Part shown: in pieces, positions 52,130 to 60,172 of the stretch
How positions within the stretch are numbered: position 1 is the stretch's first letter
Layout: the number at the start of each line of letters is the position of its first letter
DNA from: Chrysogorgia sp. JL179-B06
Lineage: Eukaryota; Cnidaria; Anthozoa; Scleralcyonacea; Chrysogorgiidae
DNA length: 64,000 bases
Reading direction: 5' to 3'
Assembly: GCA_035772405.1 (NCBI GenBank)
Contig: JAYKKM010000143.1
Span: forward strand, 2,917,501 to 2,981,500
Notes under the pieces: generated by a model
Databases searched by the model: none
What the model saw: only the letters and a program-made list of their open reading frames with translations
What the model was told of the DNA's origin: nothing
Program-made: the position numbers and the translations under genes

Positions 52130-55100
52130 TTAAGGTATGTCTCTCACTATAATGTTTTTGTGACCATACGCGTAGGAGTCAATACCATTTTCTAAAAGGT
52201 ATCGTTTATCATCAAAACAAGATAGCGACACTTTATTAATTTCGTAACTACCTAGCTGATGTTTGACACTTCTAATGGTCTTCATTGTGTGTCGCAATTG
52301 TTTCTGCTCAAGTAACACACTTTTATAATCTTCGTGCTTGATCACTTTTTTAATTATGTTCTTTCTAATACCTTTAGCGGTTTTCCCACCACCCCCATCC
52401 TCTTTCAAATAGCTATACATTTTACTGCGCAACCCAACGAACTCAATAATTGGTGTTCCAGCGCACTCGTCTTTCATCTTGCCAATAACTTTCTTATTCT
52501 CTTTGAAAGCGAACGGGTTGTCTGCAGGGTAATCGCTATTGTCAAACTTTTCGCGCTCCTCCATGAAGTCAGAGTAGACGTCGCCAGTTTTGATTGTGTA
52601 CAACAGACTGTCAGTGTCGGTGAAGTGTAGTCTGCAGGTATCGCTAGAGTACTTTTTCATGATATAGTTGTAGTGGAAGTCATACATCAACGTTTTGCTC
52701 AAGTCTAGTATGCACATACCCACGTATGCAGGTCTATTTAATGTCAACGTCTCTTTGACTTTGTGGACAGCGACTAGATTCTCGCTAAATATCTTGCAAG
52801 ACACAAACGTAGGCTTTGAGACAAGCTTTTCTAACTTTTTCTCGGTGGTCACTAATCTTACGTCCACACGCTTCCTCAAGTTTTCCATCGTTTTTCCGAA
52901 CACACTGTTATTCATCAACTTGAAGAAGTCCTTCTCAAAAGCGTTCTTAGCCGCAGTTCTCTTGACTGTGTTAAAGTCGATGTACTTGCCCAACCACTTA
53001 GACTGGTCAAACTGTAGGACCCTATGCACCTTTTTGATTTTTAGTCCAAGACCTGTGTACAACTGCAGATTTCTATAGTGACACACGTACTTTTTTTTGT
53101 CCATCAAATTAGTCACCAACTTTTTCACGCCGCCAACACTCACGTTAAACTTATTTTTAATTTTCGTGCAGTACTCCGACAACATGTCAACGGTTATCTC
53201 CATCTTCTCAGGAGCCAACGGGTAATCGTTGTGTAGGTCATGCAAATGGGCTGAGTACTCCAAGTCGACTTCAAGCAACAGACCCTTTTCACTACCGTCG
53301 TGATAGTCGTGTAGATTAACCTTTTTTATTTCTTTCTCAGTCAACCACTTGAAGCCACCTGTAGGTAGACTTCGACTCATTGCCCACCCATATAAATTGT
53401 TGGCGTCAAGGTACATCAAATACTTCGACTCTTGCGCTTTATCGTACCCCTTCATATATTTATTGTTCGCCACGCCATGTCTGTTGCATATGTAGCTCAC
53501 ACCACCACGCATACCTAATTCTACGAACTGGAACATGTCGATGTCGGACAATAATTCGAGTTCTACTCCAGTCATCTTTAACATGGCATCCCAAGCCAAT
53601 CCGGGCGATGTGAAATAGTGGCAAGGGTCTAATTTATACTCGCGATGGCATGTCTTTCTAAAGTTCTCAAAAACGTCGGCAAGCAAGAGCACGTCACTTT
53701 TCAAATACAGGTCGTGATACCCACCCATACTTTCAACGTCGAAGTAGTCCCACACGTCGATGGCGCGCTCATGCATTTCTTCCGTAATATGCTCATCATT
53801 CAGAACGCTGTAGAAGTCCTTTTTGGAGGGTAGCTCGCGCTCGTCGAATTTTTCAAAGGAGTCCATATAATCATAGGGATAGACCCCCTTTCTTGTCATA
53901 AGTGTCAACCCCTCGTCGCGAAACACTTCTGACGTGTACTTGAAAGCGTCCCTTGGTAGGTTCTTCACCAAGTTGTCTAGGCCGCTACTCATGAACTGAA
54001 AGCTGTCCAAAAATACCAAGTTTTTTCCAAGCATGAACGCCATGTACTTCTCCATGTTGTTTGGTATCACATTTATGTCTTGGCCAAACTTACCAATCTC
54101 CTGCATAATGAAATGGCTATCGTAGCCGCGCAAGTTATGAAAGATCACAGGGATTTTGTCAGTCAACTTAAAGTTCACATTACACTGACGATGTGCGGAC
54201 CCTCTGTACTTACCTGACACGTGACAGTGGTCTCTCACTCTAACGTCAGCGTCAGTGTACTCAACACTGCAAATATGACAACTTTTAGCCTCGTCAAAGT
54301 TCTTCTTATCGGCGTCAGTCAGTATCATTTCTTTGTTAAAGTGACTCTCAGATGTCTCTTTACAATATTCGACAATTTCTAACATCTCCCCAATGAACTT
54401 GTTGACTGCGTTTTCACCGCGATACACTTTTACTGGCTTACTGTACTCGTTATCGTAGCAACAAACCAATTTATACCCATAACCGCAGTCAACGTGCCTC
54501 TGGTAAGCGTTTGTGTAGCTACGCTCGCTTGATGGCGTCGCTGTGTGCACCTTCTGTGTGATAGCCTCGAAGTCTGCATACACCACAAATGGTACATTTA
54601 ATTGTCTGCTAAAATTCTCATATTTTACTTTCGCGCCTTTTTGTGGCATTTTAATAGCTTGCTTCCCATTAATGACCAAACACACTTCAATATGACTTTC
54701 AAGCACGTCCGCGCGGGTGAAACACTGCAAACAATACCTGCAAAAATGCTTTCTCGCCTTGTGCTCTGTCTGGCGGTACATGAATTTGTTAAAATCGCGA
54801 ATGTACACATAATGCTTGTTGCCCACGTCATTAGTTATCAACAATAGGTCCATATGGTCAGGATACGTCTCCTTAGAAACGTACACAGGGAATGGCTGCT
54901 TATTTTCGTACCCAAAAACATTAATGCTAATTTCGTTAGCCTTTTCGATCTTGTTGTAGTCTTTGAGTGTGACTGGGAAGTCAATTCCGTCATAACTCAG
55001 CTCACTAGCATGTCTGACGTACTTTGACGTTCTGTCAGAGTTTTTTCCAACAGGAAATTTGTGTGCAAGGTGGCACCATCTAAAGCACTCGTTGTCATCA

Positions 55101-55720
55101 TCATTATTTACGTTTATCAGACCCTTCATACTGTTACACAACTCCTTTGGCAACGCAATGTAGCTACTCCCATGCAGAGGTCTGTAAATAGCGACATTGA
55201 CGTAGTGCGCATCTATTTTGTCGATAGTCCATCCAGACCCCTCAGATAGCCACCCAGCTATCCGCGTCAAAATCTGCTCCGACCCACGATTGGCGACACC
55301 CTCGATGTCATGCTCGTTAATGACGACGAACGTTTCGCTGTTAAAGTAGGCAGTTTTGTATGTGGTCTTATCACGCTCTAAAACTTTCTCAAAAGTGACT
55401 TTGACTGTCTCCACCACTTTCATTCCGTTGGTCTCACCCAGCTCACGTCTCAAAAGGTTAGTGACAGCGCTTCTACTAGCGTTCACCTGATTGATGTCTC
55501 TGTCGTCAATTACTTCGACTCCATAGGACCTTGTGAACCCTCTCAGTGCTCGATCCAACAGATGCGTTGACGGTGCGAGGTCTTCGACTAGACGTTGTGT
55601 TTCTTGATCTCCAAAGAAGCCGTGAACGTTGGTCGCTTCATCTGTTAGTGAATTGACAACGACTGCACTCGTCTTATGCGCCCGTCTTTTTTTCAGCGGG
55701 TTTTTCACAGTCCGACTCAT
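52130..55720 (-). CDS. POLB: Protein-primed family B DNA polymerase (pPolB)
   Basis: This polymerase would replicate the linear element from protein-capped ends. The intact 1196-residue ORF contains a CCHC/C2H2-type finger (CRYCLQCF...H..VC, about 327-347), exonuclease motif I YADFEAI (about 381-387), a Cys/His cluster CHIC...RDHCHVSGKYRG...QC (about 481-513) like that of other Polinton polymerases, exonuclease II FHNLRGYDSHF (527-537) and exonuclease III YHDLYLKSDVLLL (668-680). Polymerase A is YLDANNLYGWAMS (770-782), B is LMNNSVFGKTMENLRKR (935-951), and C is FTDTDSLLY (1033-1041). All catalytic aspartates are present. The N-terminal 300 residues include the usual ICLINVNN-like/FRWCHLAH segment. 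The length fits the family. The gene heads the leftward block, and TATATA lies 8-12 nt before its ATG. Confidence 0.97.
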   Translation of the reverse strand: MSRTVKNPLKKRRAHKTSAVVVNSLTDEATNVHGFFGDQETQRLVEDLAPSTHLLDRALRGFTRSYGVEVIDDRDINQVNASRSAVTNLLRRELGETNGMKVVETVKVTFEKVLERDKTTYKTAYFNSETFVVINEHDIEGVANRGSEQILTRIAGWLSEGSGWTIDKIDAHYVNVAIYRPLHGSSYIALPKELCNSMKGLINVNNDDDNECFRWCHLAHKFPVGKNSDRTSKYVRHASELSYDGIDFPVTLKDYNKIEKANEISINVFGYENKQPFPVYVSKETYPDHMDLLLITNDVGNKHYVYIRDFNKFMYRQTEHKARKHFCRYCLQCFTRADVLESHIEVCLVINGKQAIKMPQKGAKVKYENFSRQLNVPFVVYADFEAITQKVHTATPSSERSYTNAYQRHVDCGYGYKLVCCYDNEYSKPVKVYRGENAVNKFIGEMLEIVEYCKETSESHFNKEMILTDADKKNFDEAKSCHICSVEYTDADVRVRDHCHVSGKYRGSAHRQCNVNFKLTDKIPVIFHNLRGYDSHFIMQEIGKFGQDINVIPNNMEKYMAFMLGKNLVFLDSFQFMSSGLDNLVKNLPRDAFKYTSEVFRDEGLTLMTRKGVYPYDYMDSFEKFDERELPSKKDFYSVLNDEHITEEMHERAIDVWDYFDVESMGGYHDLYLKSDVLLLADVFENFRKTCHREYKLDPCHYFTSPGLAWDAMLKMTGVELELLSDIDMFQFVELGMRGGVSYICNRHGVANNKYMKGYDKAQESKYLMYLDANNLYGWAMSRSLPTGGFKWLTEKEIKKVNLHDYHDGSEKGLLLEVDLEYSAHLHDLHNDYPLAPEKMEITVDMLSEYCTKIKNKFNVSVGGVKKLVTNLMDKKKYVCHYRNLQLYTGLGLKIKKVHRVLQFDQSKWLGKYIDFNTVKRTAAKNAFEKDFFKLMNNSVFGKTMENLRKRVDVRLVTTEKKLEKLVSKPTFVSCKIFSENLVAVHKVKETLTLNRPAYVGMCILDLSKTLMYDFHYNYIMKKYSSDTCRLHFTDTDSLLYTIKTGDVYSDFMEEREKFDNSDYPADNPFAFKENKKVIGKMKDECAGTPIIEFVGLRSKMYSYLKEDGGGGKTAKGIRKNIIKKVIKHEDYKSVLLEQKQLRHTMKTIRSVKHQLGSYEINKVSLSCFDDKRYLLENGIDSYAYGHKNIIVRDIP

Positions 55721-55745
55721 TGGCTTCTATATACACTACGCTTAT

Positions 55746-56300
55746 TTATTTTTTCCTAAACCACTCGTCGTAATAATTGTCACCACTTTCGCACCATCCC
55801 AGCTTTGGGTACACCACCCCAAACAAATTATCGTCAAACAAGTCTTTCACCTTCCCGTCTTTGAGGTCTGACACCTTCTTGAGTGTCTCAACTCGTCTTC
55901 TATGACACAACCTAATAATGTAGTACCCATATCTGCTGACATTTCTACCCTTTATCAAATTGCATGAGTGCAGCACATTGACAACTTTCAGGAAGTCCTC
56001 TTTTATCAACTCAAGGTGCTCACCCTTCACAACGTTCCGTAGTCTCCTCCCCATCCACCAAGACCGTTTGTGAACGCTTTTTAACCGAGTGAGTCTCATG
56101 TCGCTGTAACTCTGAGTGTAGCCCCATTCGATGTCGCCACACTTTGGACATGCGTACCCACCACAGCCAGTCAAACGTTTCACAACGTTGCAATCCGAGC
56201 AGTAGTAAATCCCGAAGGTGTCTCCACACTCAATTTGTGTCTCATTCGCGATTTCGTCAATTGTGTAGCCGTAGCTCATCTGCCTCATAAGTTTGTCCAT
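55746..56300 (-). CDS. Zinc-ribbon protein resembling poxvirus late transcription factor 3 (VLTF3-like)
   Basis: The 184-residue protein starts at ATG 56300 (MDKLMRQMSYGYTIDEI); the longer open frame only adds codons from a GTG. A zinc ribbon YYCSDCNVVKRLTGCGGYAC followed by PKCGD is followed by SYSDMRLTRLKSVHKRSWWM, a helical part (HLELIKEDFLKVVNVLHSCN) and SRYGYYIIRLCHRRR. Ribbon, then a Y.R..R...-type element, then two helical segments is the layout of VLTF3-like late transcription factors of large DNA viruses, some of which are known in Polinton relatives. The role as a late gene activator is inferred. Nothing else in the window resembles a transcription factor for the element. The assignment comes from pattern and is not certain. 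Confidence 0.6.
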   Translation of the reverse strand: MDKLMRQMSYGYTIDEIANETQIECGDTFGIYYCSDCNVVKRLTGCGGYACPKCGDIEWGYTQSYSDMRLTRLKSVHKRSWWMGRRLRNVVKGEHLELIKEDFLKVVNVLHSCNLIKGRNVSRYGYYIIRLCHRRRVETLKKVSDLKDGKVKDLFDDNLFGVVYPKLGWCESGDNYYDEWFRKK

Positions 56301-56329
56301 CACTCTTATACTACTCCAACATATTTTTC

Positions 56330-56749
56330 TCACTGAGTTAGCACCCACACCGCTATTCCACTACCCAAACCTAACGCGCTAACAAACAATAATTGGTATT
56401 CCTTCATTTCCGCACTTGGTTGGTAGTAATCCGCAATCTTCGGGGACTCAGTGAACACTCGTCCGCTGTACTGTATGGTCATTACGCTTCTAAGCTCTTC
56501 CAACGCGTGGTTTGTGTCATTGATGTCAGCGTTAGCATCAGAGAGCCGTTGTCGTAAACGTTGGATCTTATCTTTTTTAGCGACTTCATTTTCATACCAC
56601 ACTTCTTTCGCACTGGCTAACTGTTCCAACGCATGGTTGTGTCTTTTCATCTCAGCTTCATAACCTGAGTGATTAAACTTCGAAAACATAAAGCCAGCGC
56701 CTGCAAAAGCCACTGCATTAAATATCCCTCCAGCCACAACACTCACCAT
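56330..56749 (-). CDS. Coiled-coil protein with hydrophobic segments at both ends
   Basis: The 139-residue protein has an N-terminal hydrophobic stretch (VSVVAGGIFNAVAFAGAGFM), a long charged heptad-like region with repeated HALEQL/HALEEL motifs (about 37-90), and a C-terminal membrane segment (LLFVSALGLGSGIAVWVL). The first and last parts would anchor it in a membrane with the coiled coil between them. Proteins of this layout are common in Polintons but have no assigned function. It sits in the leftward block 4 bp from the next gene, implying co-transcription. Confidence 0.75.
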   Translation of the reverse strand: MVSVVAGGIFNAVAFAGAGFMFSKFNHSGYEAEMKRHNHALEQLASAKEVWYENEVAKKDKIQRLRQRLSDANADINDTNHALEELRSVMTIQYSGRVFTESPKIADYYQPSAEMKEYQLLFVSALGLGSGIAVWVLTQ

Positions 56750-56753
56750 TAAC

Positions 56754-56990
56754 TTACGTTGATTTGAATGGGTCTGTCGGTATCCACTTTTTCGATTGCA
56801 TCCATTTTACTAACAGCGTTCCCGCACCAACAGCCACAGCAAGTTTCACTGTGCCTTTCACAGTCTCTGGTGTTCCCAATGGCTCTCCCAAAGCCTTTTT
56901 AGAAATCATACTCACTGCCACAGCACCAGTCGTAACAAGTAGTGCGTCGTACAATTCGTTCATAAGTTCTTTTCGATCGATCGCGGACAT
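56754..56990 (-). CDS. Small two-segment membrane protein conserved in Polintons
   Basis: The 78-residue protein has two hydrophobic helices (LLVTTGAVAVSMISKKAL and GTVKLAVAVGAGTLLVKWM) and a C-terminus KKWIPTDPFKS. The KxIPxDPF ending is a pattern I associate with small proteins beside the polymerase or capsid genes of invertebrate Polintons; this is from memory. The function is unknown, possibly virion-membrane or penetration-related. The ATG directly follows GTATAT. Confidence 0.7.
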   Translation of the reverse strand: MSAIDRKELMNELYDALLVTTGAVAVSMISKKALGEPLGTPETVKGTVKLAVAVGAGTLLVKWMQSKKWIPTDPFKST

Positions 56991-57013
56991 ATATACATTG
57001 TCGTGTGTTTTGT

Positions 57014-57358
57014 TTAAGAATCAAATGTGTCTAACGCTGGACGACAAGTTCTACGATTTTCTGACGCGCTAACCACAGTGCTCACAGGTTCCAGTTGTGT
57101 CTCTTTTTCATTGCTAATTGTATACCACAATGAAGCACCAGCAATGATTACACCAAGTGTTCCAACAATGTAACCATAGCTCCACTCACCACCCTGCTCT
57201 TCGTTGACTATCATTTCACGCATTTTCTTTTCTTTCGCAGCTTTCGATATCTCAGCCAACTTTTTACCAGCGGCGACGCGCTTTGGGTCCTTCACCTTAA
57301 CACTTTTCACATCAGCTGTGATCTTAGCTTCAACAGCCGTCTGTGAGTCTTCAGTCAT
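57014..57358 (-). CDS. Lysine-rich protein with one transmembrane segment
   Basis: The 114-residue protein has an N-terminal lysine/alanine-rich region including KDPKRVAAGKKLAEISKAAK, a motif recurrent in Polinton small proteins, then a membrane helix (YIVGTLGVIIAGASLWYTI) and a polar tail. The basic N-terminal part could contact DNA. It is the first gene of the leftward block, and its ATG faces the zinc-finger gene across a 131-bp divergent intergenic region with direct repeats. Function unknown. Confidence 0.7.
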   Translation of the reverse strand: MTEDSQTAVEAKITADVKSVKVKDPKRVAAGKKLAEISKAAKEKKMREMIVNEEQGGEWSYGYIVGTLGVIIAGASLWYTISNEKETQLEPVSTVVSASENRRTCRPALDTFDS

Positions 57359-57489
57359 CTAATACACTATCACGTGTTATCTTACTCACAGATGACCTCA
57401 CAGGTGTCTCACAGATGACCTCACAGATATCTCACAGTTCCAGACCAAACGCACTAAAAAATTAGGATTTTTTCTGGGAGTATAACATA
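57359..57489. promoter_or_regulatory. Divergent promoter region with 23-bp direct repeats
   Basis: Two copies of CTCACAGATGACCTCACAG followed by GTGT or ATAT (57385-57407 and 57408-57430) plus a partial third (57431-57437) lie midway between the divergent start codons. A TATA-like AGTATAACATA directly precedes the ATG at 57490. The repeats are candidate binding sites for a regulator. Confidence 0.55.
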
Positions 57490-58224
57490 ATGACTCAAGC
57501 CAGAGAAATCAGCGAAGAAGATATTGCCAACACTCTGAGAACAGCCTTTATCAGTGTGTCCACCCTACAAGGCGTCTCTGGACCCACCGTCTTAAACGAG
57601 TACTTCTCAACATACACAATGTTCGACCCCGACCCTGAAGGACCACCAAAACGGCTTGGCTCTCAGATCCGCCATACGAGGTATCTTCTCGACGCTTGGA
57701 TCGATCTTCGAGAAGACAGAGCCAACGAGCTTGCTGGTGTGTTAGCTGGCATAATCCCTGTGTGGTGTTACTCGCCATTCAAACACCTTATGTTAGCGAG
57801 TGGTGTCTACTTGAACAACCCTTGTGAGTCCACAGCTACATTACTCGGTAATTTCCTCCAAGTGTTCTTAGCGACCCTTATGTGGAAACCATGCCCAACC
57901 AAAACCAAAGCGTGGCTAGATCTCGCCGCAAACCGCGACGTTCACGTTTGCAAGGTTGGGTGTAACGAGATACTGGGTGTGGACGATATCAGGGACCACG
58001 TACTCTCGCCCGCCCACAGACACTTTGCGAGAGATGAGAACGTGTACACCTGCCACCCATGCGGTGTGGCCACCAACGACCCACTGCATCGCTTGAGACA
58101 TGAGAGCTCGAAGACTCATCTTGAAAACTTAGAGCTTCAGCGGATATTCAACAACGAGCAACAGTTGCCGCAAGAGGGGAGAGCGTTTCTCTGGAGGTAT
58201 AGTAACCATGAAGAAAGTTGGTAA
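57490..58224 (+). CDS. Protein with two C-terminal C2H2/U1-like zinc fingers, unknown
   Basis: The 244-residue protein has a helical N-terminal two-thirds with no recognised domain (LGSQIRHTRYLLDAWIDLRE, FKHLMLASGVYLNN). The C-terminal part has two Cys2His2 units with wide spacing: CKVGCNEILGVDDIRDHVLS to PAHRHF (about 153-180), and CHPCGVATNDPLHRLRHESS to KTHLENL (about 189-212). Such H-x5-H fingers are typical of RNA- or DNA-binding U1/matrin-type fingers. The gene overlaps the thymidine kinase start by 17 nt, so the two are probably expressed as a unit. It is not a known core Polinton gene and looks accessory; I do not recognise the family. Confidence 0.8.
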   Translation: MTQAREISEEDIANTLRTAFISVSTLQGVSGPTVLNEYFSTYTMFDPDPEGPPKRLGSQIRHTRYLLDAWIDLREDRANELAGVLAGIIPVWCYSPFKHLMLASGVYLNNPCESTATLLGNFLQVFLATLMWKPCPTKTKAWLDLAANRDVHVCKVGCNEILGVDDIRDHVLSPAHRHFARDENVYTCHPCGVATNDPLHRLRHESSKTHLENLELQRIFNNEQQLPQEGRAFLWRYSNHEESW

Positions 58225-58774
58225 ACTAGAAATCGTGATTGGTCCCATGTTTGCAGGAAAAACAACCGAGACTCTTCGTAGGTTAATCACGTTAAGTAAA
58301 TCAGGGCTCAAAGTCCTTTACATGAACAACACAGGTGACACTAGGCGAACTGACCACGCGTTCTCCACACATCGTCAGACCATTGTTGTTGGGTCAGACA
58401 GTTTACCTGCGAAGTTAATCACCAACCTCCCAAGTTCTTCCGAGATAGCTGATTACGACGTCATCGGAATTGATGAAGGCCATTGGTACTCTGGGTTACT
58501 CCCAGTTATTCGCGAATACATTAAAGCTGGCATTCACGTCATTATTTGCGGTCTCATAACAACAGAGCACTTAAAAAAACTTGGTGAGCTCGACACGTTG
58601 TTCCCAATGGCAGACGACATCACATTTCTAAAAGCGCATTGCGCCGTTTGTCGCGACACTGATGGAACAACTGTTGATGCACCATTCAATTGGAGATACA
58701 ACCCAGGACCATCATTCGTTGGTGGCGCTGAGCAATATCGCGCAGTGTGCAGACGTCATCATCCTTCCACATAA
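58208..58774 (+). CDS. TK: Thymidine kinase, class II (TK1 type)
   Basis: It would phosphorylate thymidine to dTMP and so feed DNA synthesis. The 188-residue protein has the P-loop GPMFAGKTTE (12-21), the DxR-type motif GDTRRTDHAFSTH, the Walker-B region VIGIDEGHWYSG (85-96) with DEG as in TK1, a structural zinc site with CAVC (145-148) and CRRHH (181-185), and the substrate lasso VGGAEQYRAVC (171-181). The length equals viral and bacterial TK1 proteins, which lack the regulatory tail of animal TK1. It is intronless and intact. It starts inside the end of the zinc-finger gene. Thymidine kinase is not a core Polinton gene, so acquisition from a host or virus is likely. Confidence 0.95.
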   Translation: MKKVGKLEIVIGPMFAGKTTETLRRLITLSKSGLKVLYMNNTGDTRRTDHAFSTHRQTIVVGSDSLPAKLITNLPSSSEIADYDVIGIDEGHWYSGLLPVIREYIKAGIHVIICGLITTEHLKKLGELDTLFPMADDITFLKAHCAVCRDTDGTTVDAPFNWRYNPGPSFVGGAEQYRAVCRRHHPST

Positions 58775-59017
58775 AATTAAGGGTGTTCTCGGATACCCCA
58801 CTTTTTAAAATTTAGACATTGGTCACACGAAGCGTCCAATGTCTCGTAGAAACATTTTTTCACACAGTGGTCAGAAGGTTTGTGAAATAAAGAGAGAAAG
58901 TTTCGCAGATATTTTTTACTAAGTTAAAAACGTCTTTAGAAAATGCTAGAGCGGTTGTCACTTCAGACGTCGTCTCAACAATGAGAACGAGTGCTAATTC
59001 GACTTATTACTCACTGT
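58775..59017. terminator. Convergent 3' region with a hairpin
   Basis: The thymidine kinase (rightward) and BRO fusion (leftward) genes converge here. A stem GACATTGG (58815-58822) and CCAATGTC (58836-58843) with a 13-nt loop lies 40 bp after the TK stop. A role in transcription termination is inferred only from position. Confidence 0.4.
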
Positions 59018-59785
59018 CTAAAAAGTCTCTTTACAATAGCGTCTCTCATGGTTACTCAACGCTGATTTATTTTTAAATTTACGAAAACACTGAGAGCACT
59101 GAAACCCAACGTCAAAGAAATATTTTATTACTGTGGTAATAGCGTCGTCGTACGAGTCGCACAAGAGTGTTAGATAACCAGCAGATTTGTATCTAAGCAG
59201 CAGAGACTCCTGCTCTTTGGACGTCTTGCCTGTACCACCTGGATTCTTGAACTCAATCACAAGCCCGCTGTGCTGTCGGTTTGCGTTGGCAATAATCAAG
59301 TCAGGCGTTCCACGTTGGTAACCTTTTTTCCACGAATTTATTCTTTTACTCGAAGTGTCTTGATTCTCACCACAAGCGGCTATCAAAATAGCCTCTGGAT
59401 AATACTTCCTAAGAAAACCAACAACTTTCGTATGAAGGTCGAACTCGGTGATCATTACGAATTGATTGTGTTTGAGACCAACGTTAGCTAAACTTTTTCT
59501 AATGCTTGGTAAGACCTCTGAGTGCACCCACCTTCCGAAATGTTTCGCACGCTCCATTTTACTCGAGAACACCAACGAGTAGACCCCAAGTTCGTTGATA
59601 AACGAGGTCTGTTCCATCTTCATTTTGCAATCAGGTTCGACGTGGTCGTTGACTACATCTTTTGGTCGAGCATAACCTAGAGCGCTCGCGACCTCTTTCG
59701 CTTTGAACCATATTTCACCGTTGTCCATAACCGTTGTGATTTGGTGGCCATCGAAGTCGAATAATCGAAGCGCTGTGGAGGTCAT
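59018..59785 (-). CDS. BRO-N / VRR-NUC-like nuclease / zinc-finger fusion protein
   Basis: The 255-residue protein starts at ATG 59785. The N-terminal 95 residues form a BRO-N domain (IWFKAKEVASALGYARPKD, ELGVYSLVFSSKMERAKHF, then RWVHSEVLPSIRKS), known from baculovirus and phage BRO proteins that bind DNA. Then follows a VRR-NUC-type nuclease with KKGYQRGTPDLIIANAN and LVIEFKNPGG, supplying the D...ExK catalytic residues, and QESLLLRYKSAGYLTLLC. The C-terminus has a C2H2 finger CSQCFRKFKNKSALSNHERR followed by YC. VRR-NUC domains resolve branched DNA in the FAN1 family, so a role in processing replication intermediates is plausible. A palindromic TATAATATA motif directly precedes the ATG. 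No such three-domain fusion is a core Polinton gene. Confidence 0.9.
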   Translation of the reverse strand: MTSTALRLFDFDGHQITTVMDNGEIWFKAKEVASALGYARPKDVVNDHVEPDCKMKMEQTSFINELGVYSLVFSSKMERAKHFGRWVHSEVLPSIRKSLANVGLKHNQFVMITEFDLHTKVVGFLRKYYPEAILIAACGENQDTSSKRINSWKKGYQRGTPDLIIANANRQHSGLVIEFKNPGGTGKTSKEQESLLLRYKSAGYLTLLCDSYDDAITTVIKYFFDVGFQCSQCFRKFKNKSALSNHERRYCKETF

Positions 59786-59813
59786 CACTATATTATAGTC
59801 TCCCACAAAAAAA

Positions 59814-59954
59814 CTATTCGACGTGGGTGTTAGGTTTTTTATAGATCTGGTTTGTTGTGTACCAGTGCAGCAGGTGTGTTTTATTAGTCTTCAGTTTTCT
59901 ACGTCGTCTGAAGAAGTTTCTAATGTTACGAACCAGCTTTCTAAGCCAACCCAT
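59814..59954 (-). CDS. 46-residue arginine-rich peptide
   Basis: The small ORF begins MGWLRKLVRNIRNFFRRRRK and ends HLLHWYTTNQIYKKPNTHVE. The N-terminal half would form a strongly basic amphipathic helix with aromatic residues, suggesting membrane or nucleic-acid binding. It sits in the leftward block between the BRO fusion and the next small gene, with little non-coding DNA on either side. It is near the lower size limit for a real gene; position and composition are the support. Confidence 0.5.
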   Translation of the reverse strand: MGWLRKLVRNIRNFFRRRRKLKTNKTHLLHWYTTNQIYKKPNTHVE

Positions 59955-59962
59955 TACATAAC

Positions 59963-60172
59963 TTAAGTCACGTCTCCTACCACTCCTACTTTGTCTGACT
60001 CTGCGGGTATCATAATAGGTTCGCCGTAAGTCTTTTTAGACCTCATACCAATCTCAGCGTGGAGCTCGAGAGTAACGTCACCGCGACCAAACGATCCACC
60101 AGCTTTGAACATGTGGTCAGTCGTCTTATTTATCTTATATATTTCATGAGGTCTCGAAATACACGCTCCCAT
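59963..60172 (-). CDS. Small protein with N-myristoylation-type start
   Basis: The 69-residue protein starts MGACISRPHEIYK, matching the MGxxxS pattern of N-myristoylated proteins with an adjacent cysteine. It continues HMFKAGGSFGRGDVTLELHA and YGEPIMIPAESDKVGVVGDV. It has no hydrophobic helix, so lipid anchoring would be its only membrane link. It is immediately downstream of the fibre-like gene, with no gap. No family is recognised; virion or membrane association is inferred. Confidence 0.65.
   Translation of the reverse strand: MGACISRPHEIYKINKTTDHMFKAGGSFGRGDVTLELHAEIGMRSKKTYGEPIMIPAESDKVGVVGDVT

Noticed and set aside
56301..56348. Extra N-terminal residues of the VLTF3-like protein
   Set aside because: The frame extends only from a GTG codon; the first ATG is at 56300.
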